This document shows positions 35,501 through 47,700 of a stretch of 64,000 bases of DNA, piece by piece. The notes under the pieces are model-generated. The model made no database searches. It saw only the letters and a program-made list of their open reading frames with translations, and was not told where the DNA came from. The stretch comes from Pleodorina starrii (lineage: Eukaryota > Chlorophyta > Chlorophyceae > Chlamydomonadales > Volvocaceae), in NCBI GenBank assembly GCA_030267565.1, contig BRXU01000015.1:2231001-2295000 (forward strand), read 5' to 3'. The position numbers and the translations under genes are program-made. Each line of letters begins with the position of its first letter. Position 1 is the stretch's first letter.

Positions 35501-38500
35501 GGGTCCCTGGACAGAAGCTTGCGCGGCCCCCTGCCGTTCGCGGCAATGCGGCAATGGTTCTTTTTCTTTCAGCCCCTGGCGCCTTCCTGTTGCGTTGCCG
35601 ACGCGCCACTTGTGTGCTCGCAGGCTGACCGCGAGGGCCGGACCTCAGCACTCCATGATGCCTTTGACAAGAGCGACCTGGCACAGGTGTGCGGGTCACG
35701 GTCACGTTCACGGGGGTTCGTGACCCGATGGGAGGGCCGCGTCGACCCACACGACTGATTGCACAGCGCAGCCGATGTGTGAAGCCGCCGCGTGCGCGCG
35801 TGTGCAAGCGCGCGTGTGCAAGCGCGCGTGTGCAAGCGCGCGTGTGCAAACGCGCGTGTGCAAACGCGCGTGTGCAAACGCGCGTGTGCAAACGCGCGTG
35901 TGCAAACGCGCGTTGGGTGCACACGGGTGCACACGCGCGCGTGTGCAGATGCCATGTCCTGCCTGCCCCTTGCACCAAAGCGGCACACCTCCCCCGTGTC
36001 CTGTTTAGGAAAGTGACGCGGCGGTGCCTTCCGGTGTCGTGTCATGTCGTGTCGTGTCCTGTTTAGGAAAGTGACGCGGCGGTGCCTTCCGGTGTCGTGT
36101 CATGTCGTGTCGTGTCCTGTTTAGGAAAGTGACGCGGCGGTGCCTTCCGGTGTCGTGTCATGTCGTGTCGTGTCCTGTTTAGGAAAGTGACGCGGCGGTG
36201 CCTTCCGGTGTCGTGTCATGTCGTGTCGTGTCCTGTTTAGGAAAGTGACGCGGCGGTGCCTTCCGGTGTCGTGTCATGTCGTGTCGTGTCATGTTTAGGA
36301 AAGTGACGCGGCGGTGCCTTCCGGTGTCGTGTCGTGTCGTTTCGTGTCCTGTTTAGGAAACCAGCCAACGGCTGGAGGAGTACCTCTCAGAGGCTGAGTC
36401 ACGGCGCCGCCTGGGCACCTCGCCCTCACGGGCGGCCCTCACCGTCACGGCCGGCGGCGGCGGCGCGGCCGCCGCCGCCGCTGCACCCAACGGCGCCGAC
36501 GCCGCGTCGGCGGGGACATCGGCCGCGTCTGTCTCCCGAGGCGCAACCGGCAGCAGCCTGCGCACCGAAGATGCGGGACAGCAGCAGCAGCAGCAGCAGA
36601 AGCAGCAGAAGCAGGGGCGGCAGTTTGCGGCCGACGAGGGGGAGCCGTGCTGCTGCGGTGCGGTGCCGGGGTCGTCCCGGGTGGCGGGGCTGGTGTCCCG
36701 GCTCAGCGGCAGCGAGCAGTACGTGACCCCCTGGTGGTGGAGCCTCAAGGTGCTGCTGCAGGTGAGGCGGGGGTGCGGTGCGGTGCCAGATGCCGAGTGC
36801 GCACCCCGACCCGTGGGTCATGCCGCGGGCTCGTGCCACGCGCCAGCCGAGATGACCTGTCTATCTCTCTCGTCTCCTTTGCTGCTTTGCCCTGTCGCCT
36901 TTCCGCCCGCCCGCGCCTGTCGTGAGCCTGTGCCTCTGCCCCCCATCTCGACGCTACGGTGAACTTGACCGACCCGCGGGTCTGCGCAGTACCGCACGCT
37001 CCGGAACTACCGCTGCATGGACTACCTGGGCCCCCGCCTGTTCGACAAGATCATTTTCGCGGTGGTGATCATGACGCTCTACCTGGGCATCGGCAATAAG
37101 TTCACGCGTAAGTTTTTCCATCAGCAGCATCGCGAACAGCAGCTATCCGTACTGCCGTACTGTCGTACTGCCGTACTGTCGTACTGGGCGTCATCACGAT
37201 GCGCGCGGGGAAGGAACTAGCAACCATGTTGGGTTGCTTTGCTTTAGGCCGGCCGGTGGTGCTCGGTACGGCAAATTAGTCCGATCCAGTGACCGGGGCA
37301 GCCACATTGGCACATCCACTCGCACACATGTGTGTATACGTGGCGGCGCACTTGTCATCTTTTTCAGCTGCCTGCCCTTGGCCTCCTTTTCAGCTGCCTG
37401 AGCGACGATGTGGTACACAACGGGCGGGGGCGGGCGCTGCGTGGAGAATCCCGAAGAGCGCTCTCCGAGGCGTGGGCGTCGACGTCGACGTCGACGAAAG
37501 CTCCGCGCGGCGGCGCATGTTGGCCACCTACTCAGCCCTCGCACCTCCCCGCCCTCCATCCCAACCCTCGCCCTGTCCTCCCGCTGCCGGCCCCTTCCTC
37601 CCTCCCTCCCTCCCTCCCTCCCTTCCTGGCGCACTGCAGCCGTCAACATCCCTTCCATGGCGGCGCTTATGTACCTATGTGTGGCGCAACCGGCCTGGGG
37701 GGCGGTGGCCTACGTGCCGAACATCATGATGGGTGGGTGGGTGGATGGGTGCGGGTGATGGGTGGGTGGGGGCCTTGTGGGTGCGGTGGAATGGGGGGAA
37801 CGGGTGCGGGCGTGCGGCGGGGTTGAGTGGCAGCAGCGCTTGGGGAGGTAGCGGGGGGGGGGGGATGAGAGAGGGACGAGGACGGGAGAGGCAGGGGATC
37901 GGGCATCCTGGGAAACGGGCGGCTGGAGATCAGGTGTGGAGAGGTGTGGCAGAGGGCCCACCGCCGGTGCACTTAGATGTGTGCACTTAGATGTGTGCAC
38001 TCAATGTGAGCTCTACAGTTCGCGGCTGTGCCTGAGAGGGTCGTATTGGAGTCCTGGTGGACCTCCCTCACATCGCCGCTCCCTTGCACTTCCGCGCTTC
38101 ACCCACTCACCCACCCCGCTCCCTCTCACACTACCGGTACTCCCCCCCCCCACCCCACTCCCACGCCCACGCCCACTCCCTGCCCCACCCCGCGCCCACT
38201 CCCACCCCTCACTTCCACACATAACCCCCCACTCCCGCAGAGCGAGGGCTGTACGTGCGGGAGCGGCACGACGGGCTGTACCGGCCCGCCACCTACCTGC
38301 TGTTCAAAATGGCTGACGAGCTGTCGCTCAATTTCGCGGTTGGCCTGGGCTCCACGGCCATTATCTTCTTCGGCACCCAGCTTCGGGGCGAGTTTGTGTA
38401 CTTTTGGCTCAACTGCATGATCACGCTCAGCAACGGCATAGGTACGGTGTGCGACATGCGGTGGCCCATCTCGGGGGTTCCTGGGAATGGGAACGGGAGC

Positions 38501-39935
38501 TGGAGCGCGCGGGCGGGCGGGGGGGGGGCGCTGCGAAGGCGAACAGGGGTTGGGGCCTGATGTGTGAGCGTGGCAGCGGCTTTCCGGACCGCCCGCTTGT
38601 CCGCGGCGACGAGGTCGCAGCGGGTACCAGAGGAGCGGGTACCAGAGATCCAGGGTAGGTAACAGAGTACGCATGTAAGGAGTGCCGGGGGGTTTAGGGT
38701 TCGTTTGCGTTGCCTCCGTCGCATCGCTGCAGTGTTGCCTTGACGGCCCTGCATGCCCCCGACCCCGACCCCCCCCCCACCCCGGCTCGTGCTGCAGTCA
38801 TCGCCTATATGATGGCGGCCTTCAGTCCCAACCTGGATGTGGCCAATGCGGCGGTGCCCACAGTGCTGGCCATCATGCTGTTCCTGTCGGGCTTCCTCAT
38901 CAGGTGGGTGTGTGTGGGGAGAGGGGGGGGGTGGGGGGAGCTGGGGGGAGGGAGGGAGGCGTCCGTCGGACGGATCAGGAGAGCTTGTTACTGTTGTTGC
39001 TGCTTATCCGGCTGATCAGTGTGTGGGTGTGTGGTGTTATCGTGGCTGAGTAGGGGAGAGGAGACCGTTTGTTCATTCGTTAGGAGGGAGAGTGGGTTTT
39101 GTGGATGAGGAGGGGAGCTACAGACTGGTCTGGCGGTTCGGCAGGTGGGCCGGCCGCCCGCCTGCCCAGCCCCACACCTCCGGTGCCTTAGGGTTGCCCC
39201 GAGTGCCGCAGCCCGGGATCACCTGCCATCCTCTTGCATCCCCACTCACCGCTTCGCCCATCTCGCCGCTATCGCCACTGCTGCCTCTCACCGGCTCCCC
39301 CACCGCCTCCGCCACCGGCTCCCCCACCCCACCCCCCGCAGGATCGAGTCCATCCCGGTGTACTGGCGCTGGCTGACTTACGCCAACCTGCTCAAGTACA
39401 GCTGGGAGGGACTCATGATCAACCAGTTCAAGGAACACCCCACGGCGGAGCTAGGTGGGTGGGTGGGTGGGTGGGTGGATGGATGGAGGCCTGGCTATGT
39501 TAGGAGCGTGTGTCGGTGTCAGGGCGCGGTTGGTGCAAGAAGCCCGCGCGCGGAGAAGGGGAGCCTGGGGGGGCTGCGAAGTCACAAAGTACGATCGAAG
39601 GGCGATGAGACGATGCATCTTGAATGGGACACTCTAGTTGCCGGTGCAGCACATATCATCATGCACATACACCGTGAGACAGCGCACGCACGTCTCGTAC
39701 CGGTATCCTGCCTTCCCGCCCTGTACCTTATCCCGCGCACTGCCGTACCGCATGCCGTGCAATGTACGACGTACGACACTGTCCGACACCCCTAGCCGGC
39801 AACCCCATCCTGGAGTACTACAACCTCTCCGGCGAGAACAAGTGGGCGCGGCTGGGCCTCGTGGTGGCGTTCTTCGGCGGCTGGTCCATCCTGGCCTGGG
39901 TCGCGCTGGCCTTTGTGAGGCATCAGAAGCGCTGA
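32569..39935 (+). CDS. ABCG: ABC transporter G family half-transporter (5' exon not resolved)
   Basis: ATP-driven membrane exporter of the white/ABCG class; substrate unknown. Exons: 32569-32670, 32955-32990, 33367-33481, 33800-33938, 34207-34312, 34449-34632, 35095-35192, 35624-35686, 36357-36761, 36990-37107, 37640-37732, 38241-38441, 38798-38903, 39342-39454, 39796-39935 (672 residues from 32569). The nucleotide-binding domain comes first: MGPSGSGKTTF (Walker A), RGISGGQAKRTNVGIAL (signature), AVLFLDEPTSGLDS (Walker B) and ICATIHSPS (H-loop). A linker with a Gln/Lys-rich run follows in exon 9, then the membrane domain with hydrophobic segments such as IIFAVVIMTLYLGI, AVPTVLAIMLFLSGFLI and LGLVVAFFGGWSILAWVAL. 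The order NBD-TMD and one of each make it a half-transporter that must dimerise. The exon 7 donor is GC rather than GT. The true start lies upstream. Confidence 0.93.
35795..35913. repeat. 14-bp tandem repeat in ABCG intron 8
   Basis: About eight tandem units of GTGTGCAARCGCGC, with R being G in the first copies and A in the later ones, so two unit variants are sorted into blocks. The repeat lies upstream of the 58-bp repeat in the same intron. Confidence 0.9.
36003..36356 (+). repeat. 58-bp tandem repeat made of copies of the ABCG exon 9 splice acceptor
   Basis: GTTTAGGAAA recurs at 36003, 36061, 36119, 36177, 36235, 36293 and 36351, exactly 58 bp apart. The first six are followed by GTGACGCGGCGG; the seventh is the true acceptor followed by exon 9 (GAAACCAGCCAA). 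Units are nearly identical, with an occasional C/A or T/G change near the 3' end. Confidence 0.95.
37597..37626. repeat. (CCCT)n repeat before ABCG exon 11
   Basis: A short tetranucleotide run that forms part of the pyrimidine tract of the acceptor at 37638-37639. Confidence 0.85.
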
Positions 39936-42803
39936 AGGAGCGACAGAGGGGAGCGGGAGGGCGGCTGCCGCTGCTGCTGCTGTGGCGGCGGTGGCGGTGG
40001 CGGCGGCACCGTCCGCGGCAGTGCGCTGTGCCAGAGGCGGCGGCGGATACAGCGAAGGCTCCTGGACCCTGGGGCGGCCAAAGGGGGCCAAACGGGGCAA
40101 AGGGGGCTGGTGGTGGTTTGCTGCACGGCTGCGGAGGTTACGGCATATGATCTCAGGTCCCGCGGAAATGGCGGGTCTAGGTTCTCGGTTTCACACTGAA
40201 AGGAACACAAAACTGGAGGGATGGAAGGGGGGTTTCCGGAGTTGTCGGGTCGCGGTGCGGAAGTCCGTCCCCCACGCTATGTAGGCAAATCGCAAGCTGG
40301 GGTGCATTGTCAGCATTGCGTGATCTCGGGGTTTCACGCCACCTGCTCTGTGGGTGATTGCGTTCGGCGGCGTTTCGAGTGATTGGGTGTGAGGCGCGGC
40401 GCGGGCGGGCCGAGCGGTGAGGAGGGCGGGAGGGTAATCTCGCAGGTATCTGATCTTCATAGTATCGTATCCTTTCTTATAGTATCTTCGGCGGGCGGAT
40501 TTGCCGCTTGATGAAGGGCGGGGGTCCGCCGTCGCTCGCGCCGTTGAGGCGCTGGTCGGGAGCCGGTTGGGTGGCACGAATGGCTGGAGAAGGTCGGATA
40601 CTTTCACGCTGCATTATTTTGGTGTTGCGCTCAATTAGTTCAGGGACAGGAAAACAACACTACGCAAAGCTTTGCGACTTACTGGGCCGCTCCAACTTGC
40701 TTTGTATGATCTGTATTTTCACCCGACTGCTTGTTTTGGAGGGTGCTTTTTGGTATATTGGCGGCGGACGGGTGGGCTTGCGGGGGGCCCCAACTTACTT
40801 CTTTGCATGAAATCTAAATCAACGACGAACAGCACGATCCCTGTTCAAAGTCTGGCACTCGCGCACTCGCCTGCTCAACTCGCAATCAGAATTATGTCGT
40901 AACAGTGTTTGACGCGGCATGGGAGCGTGTGATGCTCTGGCCTAGGGCGCTTTCCTTGGCGGGACACGCGATTCCAGCGCCAACGCGCCGTACGTGTCGT
41001 ACTTCGTACATCCGTGGCAGCGGAATGCAGACGCGAGAAGGAGAAATCTCCGCACGATGGTGTGTACGGCAGCCCAGGCCATTTGGAGCTCGTCTGGCCC
41101 CCGACGGGCCTCCTGCTTTTCCGGGCCTCCTGCGCCTTTCCGGTGCTGTCATGATGCTGCCGTACAACTATTGCTCGTCCTTTGTGTCGTGTTGCTGCCG
41201 GAACTTTTGTGATGACGGGGCTCTGAGCGCTCAGCTCTGCGGACCCCTGCTGGTTTACTATATCTTCCGTAGTATACGCATCGCGCATCATTTATTTCGT
41301 TGACCGGCCCGTTGTACCTTGCACTGGCACCGGCACCGGCACGCGGGGACCCCTACCTACCTACTGCATGGGTCGCCGCGTTTCGGGGGTGCCGTGCCAC
41401 GATTGACAGATGCACATGTGTGCGACACTGGGCGGCGGCCACGTCGGAAAAAATCGTCGCGGTGCACAGAGGAGGTTGGAGTGGGGCCGGGTAGCAGAGG
41501 TTCTCTGCGCCCGACGAATGGCTTTTTGTTGTAATTCAGGTTGTGTGGGAGGATCAGGCGGCGTGCTGCGTTTTCTTTGCATCTTTGGAGCCCATATGGG
41601 GAGGAGCGAATGGCAGGCCTTTGGATAGCATCAGTGAAATAGAGATGTTGCTGACTTCCTGACCAGTTCTGAGCGGACGAGGTGAACCTCGCTGTCAGGC
41701 CGGTGCAACGCACGTAGGTGTGCGTGGGGGGCCTTGGCGGGTTGGTGGGGTTGAAGGAGGACTTGCGGCCGGGGAAGGCTGGCCCCGGCTGCCGGCTGCC
41801 GCTCCTACGCCCACGCTCAATCCCACCTTTGCGTGTAAAGCAACCGGCCAAAGCCTGCGGTTGCGGTTTCCAGGGGGTGAGACCACCGCCTCAAGAAACG
41901 GCCGCATCCCGCATGGCGACGAAGGTGTCCCCACTGCTCGGTGGGTGGCCCAGGGTCGGCGAGGTCGGCGCCTGTCGGCGGGCGACGGTCGGAACCGAAG
42001 AGCCCTGCACCTGCCTTGGCTCGTTGGCTGGCACGCCAATTAATCCCTGCGTGCCACCTGATTCGCTGGATGTGGACATCGCCCCAGGAGTTCCGTTTCT
42101 GGCTGAGCAGGCCGGCCGCGACGGGCCGCGACGCCTCGCGATGTTCGCTGACTGTGCCTTTGGGAAGCCTGCGACCTGTGGTTGTCGTTTTAAAAAGCGC
42201 AGACATGAGGCTCAATTCTCCAACGCCAGGAGGCAGGAAATACACGAAACATGCAGTGTCCTGGGATGCACCTCGGGATTGTGCACCTCTCGACAATCAC
42301 CAAACTACTTGATAAGTGACCGGTGCCTATGCCCAGCTGTGCCGTCCTGTGCCAAAGAGATCCCGCGCAGGTTGCGTACCTGTACGGGTCGCTCGCACCG
42401 GGTTTGCTGTTCGCAGCAGCAGCTGCTGCTGCTGCTGGCCGCAACGATTCGCCAGGCTTTGCTCGCCTCCCGCAGCGGTCCGCGGTTGATGTCCAAGGCG
42501 CCTCAAAATACGCCGTGAGGCCCCAAAACACATTTGTCATTTGCATCGACTTTCAAAGCCAAGCCAAGCCAAGCCAGGTCATGCCAAGGCAGCGAAATGG
42601 CACCTTTCAAAACCCTTGACCAACACCCGTGAGACCAGCACCCGTGCCGTCGAGTTGGATTTGGAACTCTGAACGTCTGAAGGAATAATCGGCATCGTGA
42701 CACCTTGTTCAGTCAAAGCAACAACTTTCTTTTTTTGTTTGTTGAATTAAGAAACCGATAAGAGAAGGCTTACAGCGTGGCCCTTGAAAGCGATAAAAGC
42801 GAC
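39936..42803. other. Intergenic: ABCG 3' flank and HSPA12-like gene promoter
   Basis: This holds the ABCG 3' UTR, a moderately A/T-rich centre (about 40430-40900 and 41140-41300), and the promoter of the HSPA12-like gene with a T-rich stretch at 42725-42745. A plus-strand open frame at 41718-42518 is long (266 codons) but has no recognisable domain and a composition like random GC-rich sequence. I do not call it a gene. Confidence 0.5.
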
Positions 42804-44672
42804 ATGGCCGACGAAAGGGCCTCGGACGACCTGTCGCAGGCGTCCGCGAGCCATGCCATCAAGGTGCCTCATCCCACCGTTGTTGTGGGCCTCGACTTTG
42901 GCACGCACGCGACCGGCTTTGCCTACTGTGAGCTGTCAGGGCCCGGCCTTGCCGGAGGCGGGGCCGGAGCCGGAGGCGCCGACCCACGGGTCATGTTGCA
43001 CCTCTCCTGGCCCGACCAGCCCACCGCCGACCCCAAGACCCGCACTGCGGTCCTCTATCGCGGCCGGCACCTGGTGGGTCCCCACGACCCGGGTGGGGGC
43101 CGCGGCGGCGGTGTGTGACCCGCCGGGCCGACAAGATGTGATTTACTGACCCATGGGTCGGTCAGCATGTCGTCCCACCGCATCCACCGCTTTTTTTCTT
43201 GTTATAATTTGTTGTTCGAACGGGATACAGACCTTCGGAAGGGTAGAGCCAGCGTGGTTGATTGAGGACTGTCTTCGGGCTTCGGCTCTCCACTACTTCC
43301 TCTTCCGTGGCCGTGTGCTCGCTGCCGGCGTGCTCCACTGCCCAAGGGACGAGGCCGCCGCGTGCACTGCAGCCCCCTTCCCTCAGGTCCCTCATCCGCC
43401 GGGTTGCAACGTCCCCTGCTCAACGCCCCCGGGCGTGTGTATGTACGACATACGACACATCATCATGCCGCACCCGTTGCTCTCTCCGCCTCCATCCGGG
43501 GGCCCGTGACAGGAGGCCTGGGGCTGGACCGCGTGGCGGCGCTGGTCGTCCATGAGCCGGGACGAGCGTACGGCAGGTGGCTATACCTTCTTGACGGGTT
43601 TCAAGCTGCTGCTTGAGGACGGAGACGGCGGCGGCGGTCACGGCCGGGGCCACGGCGGCGACGGGGATTTCGAAGATGCAGCCGCCTCCGAGATGGGCCA
43701 CTGTCCGGAGAGGCTGCGGTCACTGCTGCGCGCGTCGCTGCCGCCGGGGATGACTGTCGTACACGTGGTGACGGACTTCCTGGGCGCCTTGCGCAGGTAG
43801 CGGACAGCGCGGGTTGCGTGCGTGCGTGGCTGCGTGCGTGCGTTCGTTCGTGTGGTCGACAAACCCGACCGGCCTCGCTATGCCGTACTTGTCGTACGCA
43901 CGCACATACGTGTGTCGTACTCGTATACTCTTTTGTTTGCAGGTACATCATGGACCACCTGATGTCTCAGCGGTTGGCCCACGGCTTCCACCCCGACCGG
44001 GTGGTGTGGTGCCTCACCCTGCCGGCAATTTGGAGCGATGCCGCAAAGGACAAGATGCGCCAGGCGGCGATGCGCGCGGGTGAGTCACGCGCCCTGGATG
44101 TTCAGCTCGGAGCGCTGTGTGCATTGGGGTGTGTGTGTGTGTATATTGGTGTGTGTTGGGGTGTGGGTGTGTGCAGGCACATTGGTACGGAGCGTGAATG
44201 ATCCGTTTTACCGTTCAACTCGAAAGGGACCCGATTAGAAGATGCGGAACACAGGACCGGACCGGACCGGAGACGGCATGGCACCTGGTGGTCGGGCGTG
44301 TTGGGGCGTGTTGGGGCATGTCGCTGAAGGGGCGCCACGACGCCATGGTGGCGCCATTGCGCGTGTTGCTGAAAGGAGGCAACTTGCGGGTCAGGGGCAC
44401 TGTCATCACAGCGTATGTTATGTTACCTTAATCAAATACTGATCATCGCACCGTCATCTCCCCGCAAATCACGCAACAGGATACATCCGCATCGTCAACT
44501 CCGCTTCGTTGCTCCTCACCCTGGAGCCGGAGGCGGCGGCGCTGTCCGCAGCCAACACGGCGGCAGCGGCGGCGCCACCGGCCGCCGCCGCCGCCGCCGC
44601 TGCCGCCGCTGCCGCCGCCGGACCCCCCTCCGCCGGACCCACGCCGGCGTCAACGTCGACCTCGACGTCGGC

Positions 44673-44742
<70 letters not shown>

Positions 44743-47700
44743 GCTGCTGCTGCTGCGGGGCGCTCCCACAGCCTGGCGGCGGGTGACGTGCTGCTGGTGC
44801 TGGACTGCGGCGGCGGTACGGCAGACGTCACGATGCACCGGGTGGTGGCTGCGGGACCGGCGAAGCCGCCACCGCCGTCGGCGGCGTCGGCGTCAGCGTC
44901 GTCGGCGCCTGGCGGCGGACGGGTGCGGCTGCGGGAAGCCGCCGTGGGAGATGGTACGTTGTGAGGACGATTTGCGGGCCACCGCAACAGCAGCAGCTGC
45001 AACAAGGCAAAAGGGACACGTGCTCGTGCGGGCCTGCGCTCTAGTCTCCCTTGAGCCCCCATACATTCTGCTGCAGCGCAGCGTAGCTGTACCGTGTACT
45101 CTGGATCCGCAGCCTTGTACGGCTCCGCAGGCTTGCTCTGCGAGCAAACACGAGCCGCCGCCGCCGCCGCCGCCTCGAAATGCGGTACAGGCACGCTGGC
45201 GGGCGGCTGCTTCGTGGACGACGCGCTGTGGGCCTGTCTGAGGGAGGCGTTCGGCGCCGACCCGTGGGACACCTGGATCGCGGAGCACCCTGCCGACTGG
45301 ACCCGCCTGCGCGACACGTGCGTACACCTGTGTCCCTGCGTGTGTGTGCATGCGTGCGCGTGTGCATGTGCGTGTGTGCATGTGTTTTGTGTGCGTGAGG
45401 GAGGTAGGGAGAGCGACGCAGCACACAGGTCAGCAGGGCGGAACAGGCTGGAACCTGGGATCCGTGTGCGGTCGCAGAAGGACACGGCCCACTGATGTGC
45501 CAGCGCTGAGTTCTTGGGTTCCTGGCACCAACCCACCGGATCGCCGTGTCGCTGCCCCCAAGCCTGAGCCCGAGCCCGAGGCGGGGGAAGGCCCCCGGGG
45601 ACACCGCCACGTGAGGGCACACGTTCTTCAGGACTCAATCACCTGGCGCCACAGCGTGCTAGGGCACACAAACTTTGGGTTCCCTGTTCTAAAACGCTCC
45701 CTGACTGCAGCTGGGAGGGAGCCAAGCGCTTCTTCCTAGGCACACCGCCGCTGCCCAACCTTCTGCGCCCGGTGGCGGCGAACACATCGGCCCCCTCCGG
45801 CGCTGCTGCCGGCCCACGCGCCGGCGCGGGCCGCGCCGCCGACGCGGCCGCGTCGCCTGGGTCGGGCTCCGGCGCCGAGGCGCTGACGGAGCAGCTGTAC
45901 GACTGGAGCCTCTACGAGGCGGCTGCGCAACCTGCCGGGCCGCAGGAGTACGACGGCGACGGCGACGGTGACAGCGGCGACGGCGGCGACGACGGCGATG
46001 GATGCCTCGGCGGCGACGAGCACTACATTCGCCTGGATGGCAAGTACGACATCAAAATGCGGCTGCCGCAGAGTTTGGTGGACGCCCTTCCCGAGGAGAC
46101 GCGGCGGGTGTGTGGGCGGGCGTGTGGGTGGGTGGGTGGGTGGGCGGGTGTGTGGGCGGGTATGTGGGCGGGTAGGTGGGCGAGTGGGTGTGTGGGCGGG
46201 TGTGTGGGCGGGTGTGTGGGCGGGTAGGTGGGCGGGTAGGTGGGCGAGTGGGTGTGTGGGCGGGTGTGTGGGCGGGTGTGTGGGCGGGTAGGTGGGCGGG
46301 TAGGTGGGCGAGTGGGTGTGTGGGCAGGTCCCACAGCGCCACGGCGCCGACCAATCATGACATCCAAGATGGGATGCTGCCAAACAACCAACTCCGTCCT
46401 CGACGCGCGCCGGTGGGGCTCCCCACGTGCAGGATTTGGAGCGCATGCCCAGCTGCCAGAACGCGGCCGCGGCGGCGGTGGCCACAGCGACCCACGGGTC
46501 ATCCGCCACCGCCGCCGTCACCGGCTTTCCCCGGCCGTGGCTGCTGACCTCCTGTCTGCTGCCGGCCCTGGTGCTGCCGGGGGAGCTTCTGGAGGGACGG
46601 GTGTTCGGGCCTGTGGTGGACGCGATTGTGGGTCTGGCGCGGCGGGTGGCGGAGGAGGGACGTGGCAACGGGCTGCCTGCCACCAAGGTGGGTGGGTTAG
46701 GTGGGCTGGCTAGGTGGAACCCGGTGGTGGTGGTTGCCTAATTAGGAAGCGGGTGGAATGCAGGATATAAGAATTTGAGGTTTTGGATCTAGGATGGAAG
46801 CCCGCCACCAAGGTGGCAGATCAGGCTACGACGAGTGCTCAAGTTCTTGCCTGGACTTGCCTGGACAGGCAACTGAGGTCTCTTCCCGACAGCTAGGGGT
46901 GCGATGTCCAGTTGTTGCGTCGCTGCCTCTTATCGCGTGGGTTCACACATTCCACAACAGGTACGTTCTTGTCCAGTATACGCGTCACACATGCCTTTCT
47001 CCGTTTGATCCACTGCCCAGCCTGTGACCAGAGCCGAGCCTCGAATTCAATTTGTTTTGCAAATTTGTGATCTGCTGCCAGACGGATTCGAACCAGGGAC
47101 CGCACACGCACACGTGCCGCGCAGGTGCTGCTGGCGGGCGGCTTCGCAAGCTCGCCCTACCTGCAGCGCCGCGTGCGAGCCGAGGTGGCGGCGGCGGTGG
47201 GGGGCCCGGCGCCGCTGCCGCTGCTGCTGCCGAAGTTTCCGGCTGCGGCGGTGCTGACCGGTGGGTAAGCGGGTTGGGAGCAATTCGCGCGTCGCCGGCC
47301 GGCACGGGGGCAGGCCTCCTGGCGGACCGGTTTCGCATCCCTTTTTCGGCGCGAACGTGCCCCTGCGTGCAGAGCGTTGGCCGGCCTCCCCACCTTTCCG
47401 TCCCCTTTTCGTGCGACCGCTGCAAATGCTATCGCTGCCGCGGCCGATTGGCCGCCCGGCGCTCCGAAGGCTATACCCGCAGAGGCAAACTGCGGCGTCG
47501 CGGTGCCGTTGCGAGAGTGGCGCCCGGCCCTCCCGGCGTGCCAGCCTGCAGGTGCCGTACTGTACGGCCGTGATCCGCTGAGCGTGTCTGCTCGTGCCGT
47601 TCGCTTGAGCTACGGCATCGCGGCTACGGCGCCCTGGTCGGCAGCGCACGAGGCGAGCCTGGCGGCCCGGGGATACCCGGAGAAGGTAAGGGTACAGCAG

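Noticed and set aside
35795..35936. Telomere-like repeat
   Set aside because: The unit GTGTGCAARCGCGC is unlike the green-algal telomere repeat TTTTAGGG and lies inside an intron.
36003..36356. CRISPR-like array
   Set aside because: The 58-bp units are directly adjacent with no unique spacers, and the host is a nuclear eukaryotic genome.
41718..42518. 266-codon plus-strand open frame in the ABCG/HSPA12-like gap
   Set aside because: Many Cys and Arg codons, as random GC-rich DNA gives; no domain, no splice support, no neighbour logic.
47075..47125. Minus-strand tRNA gene
   Set aside because: A B box is present but the T stem does not pair and there is no D arm, anticodon arm or acceptor stem.
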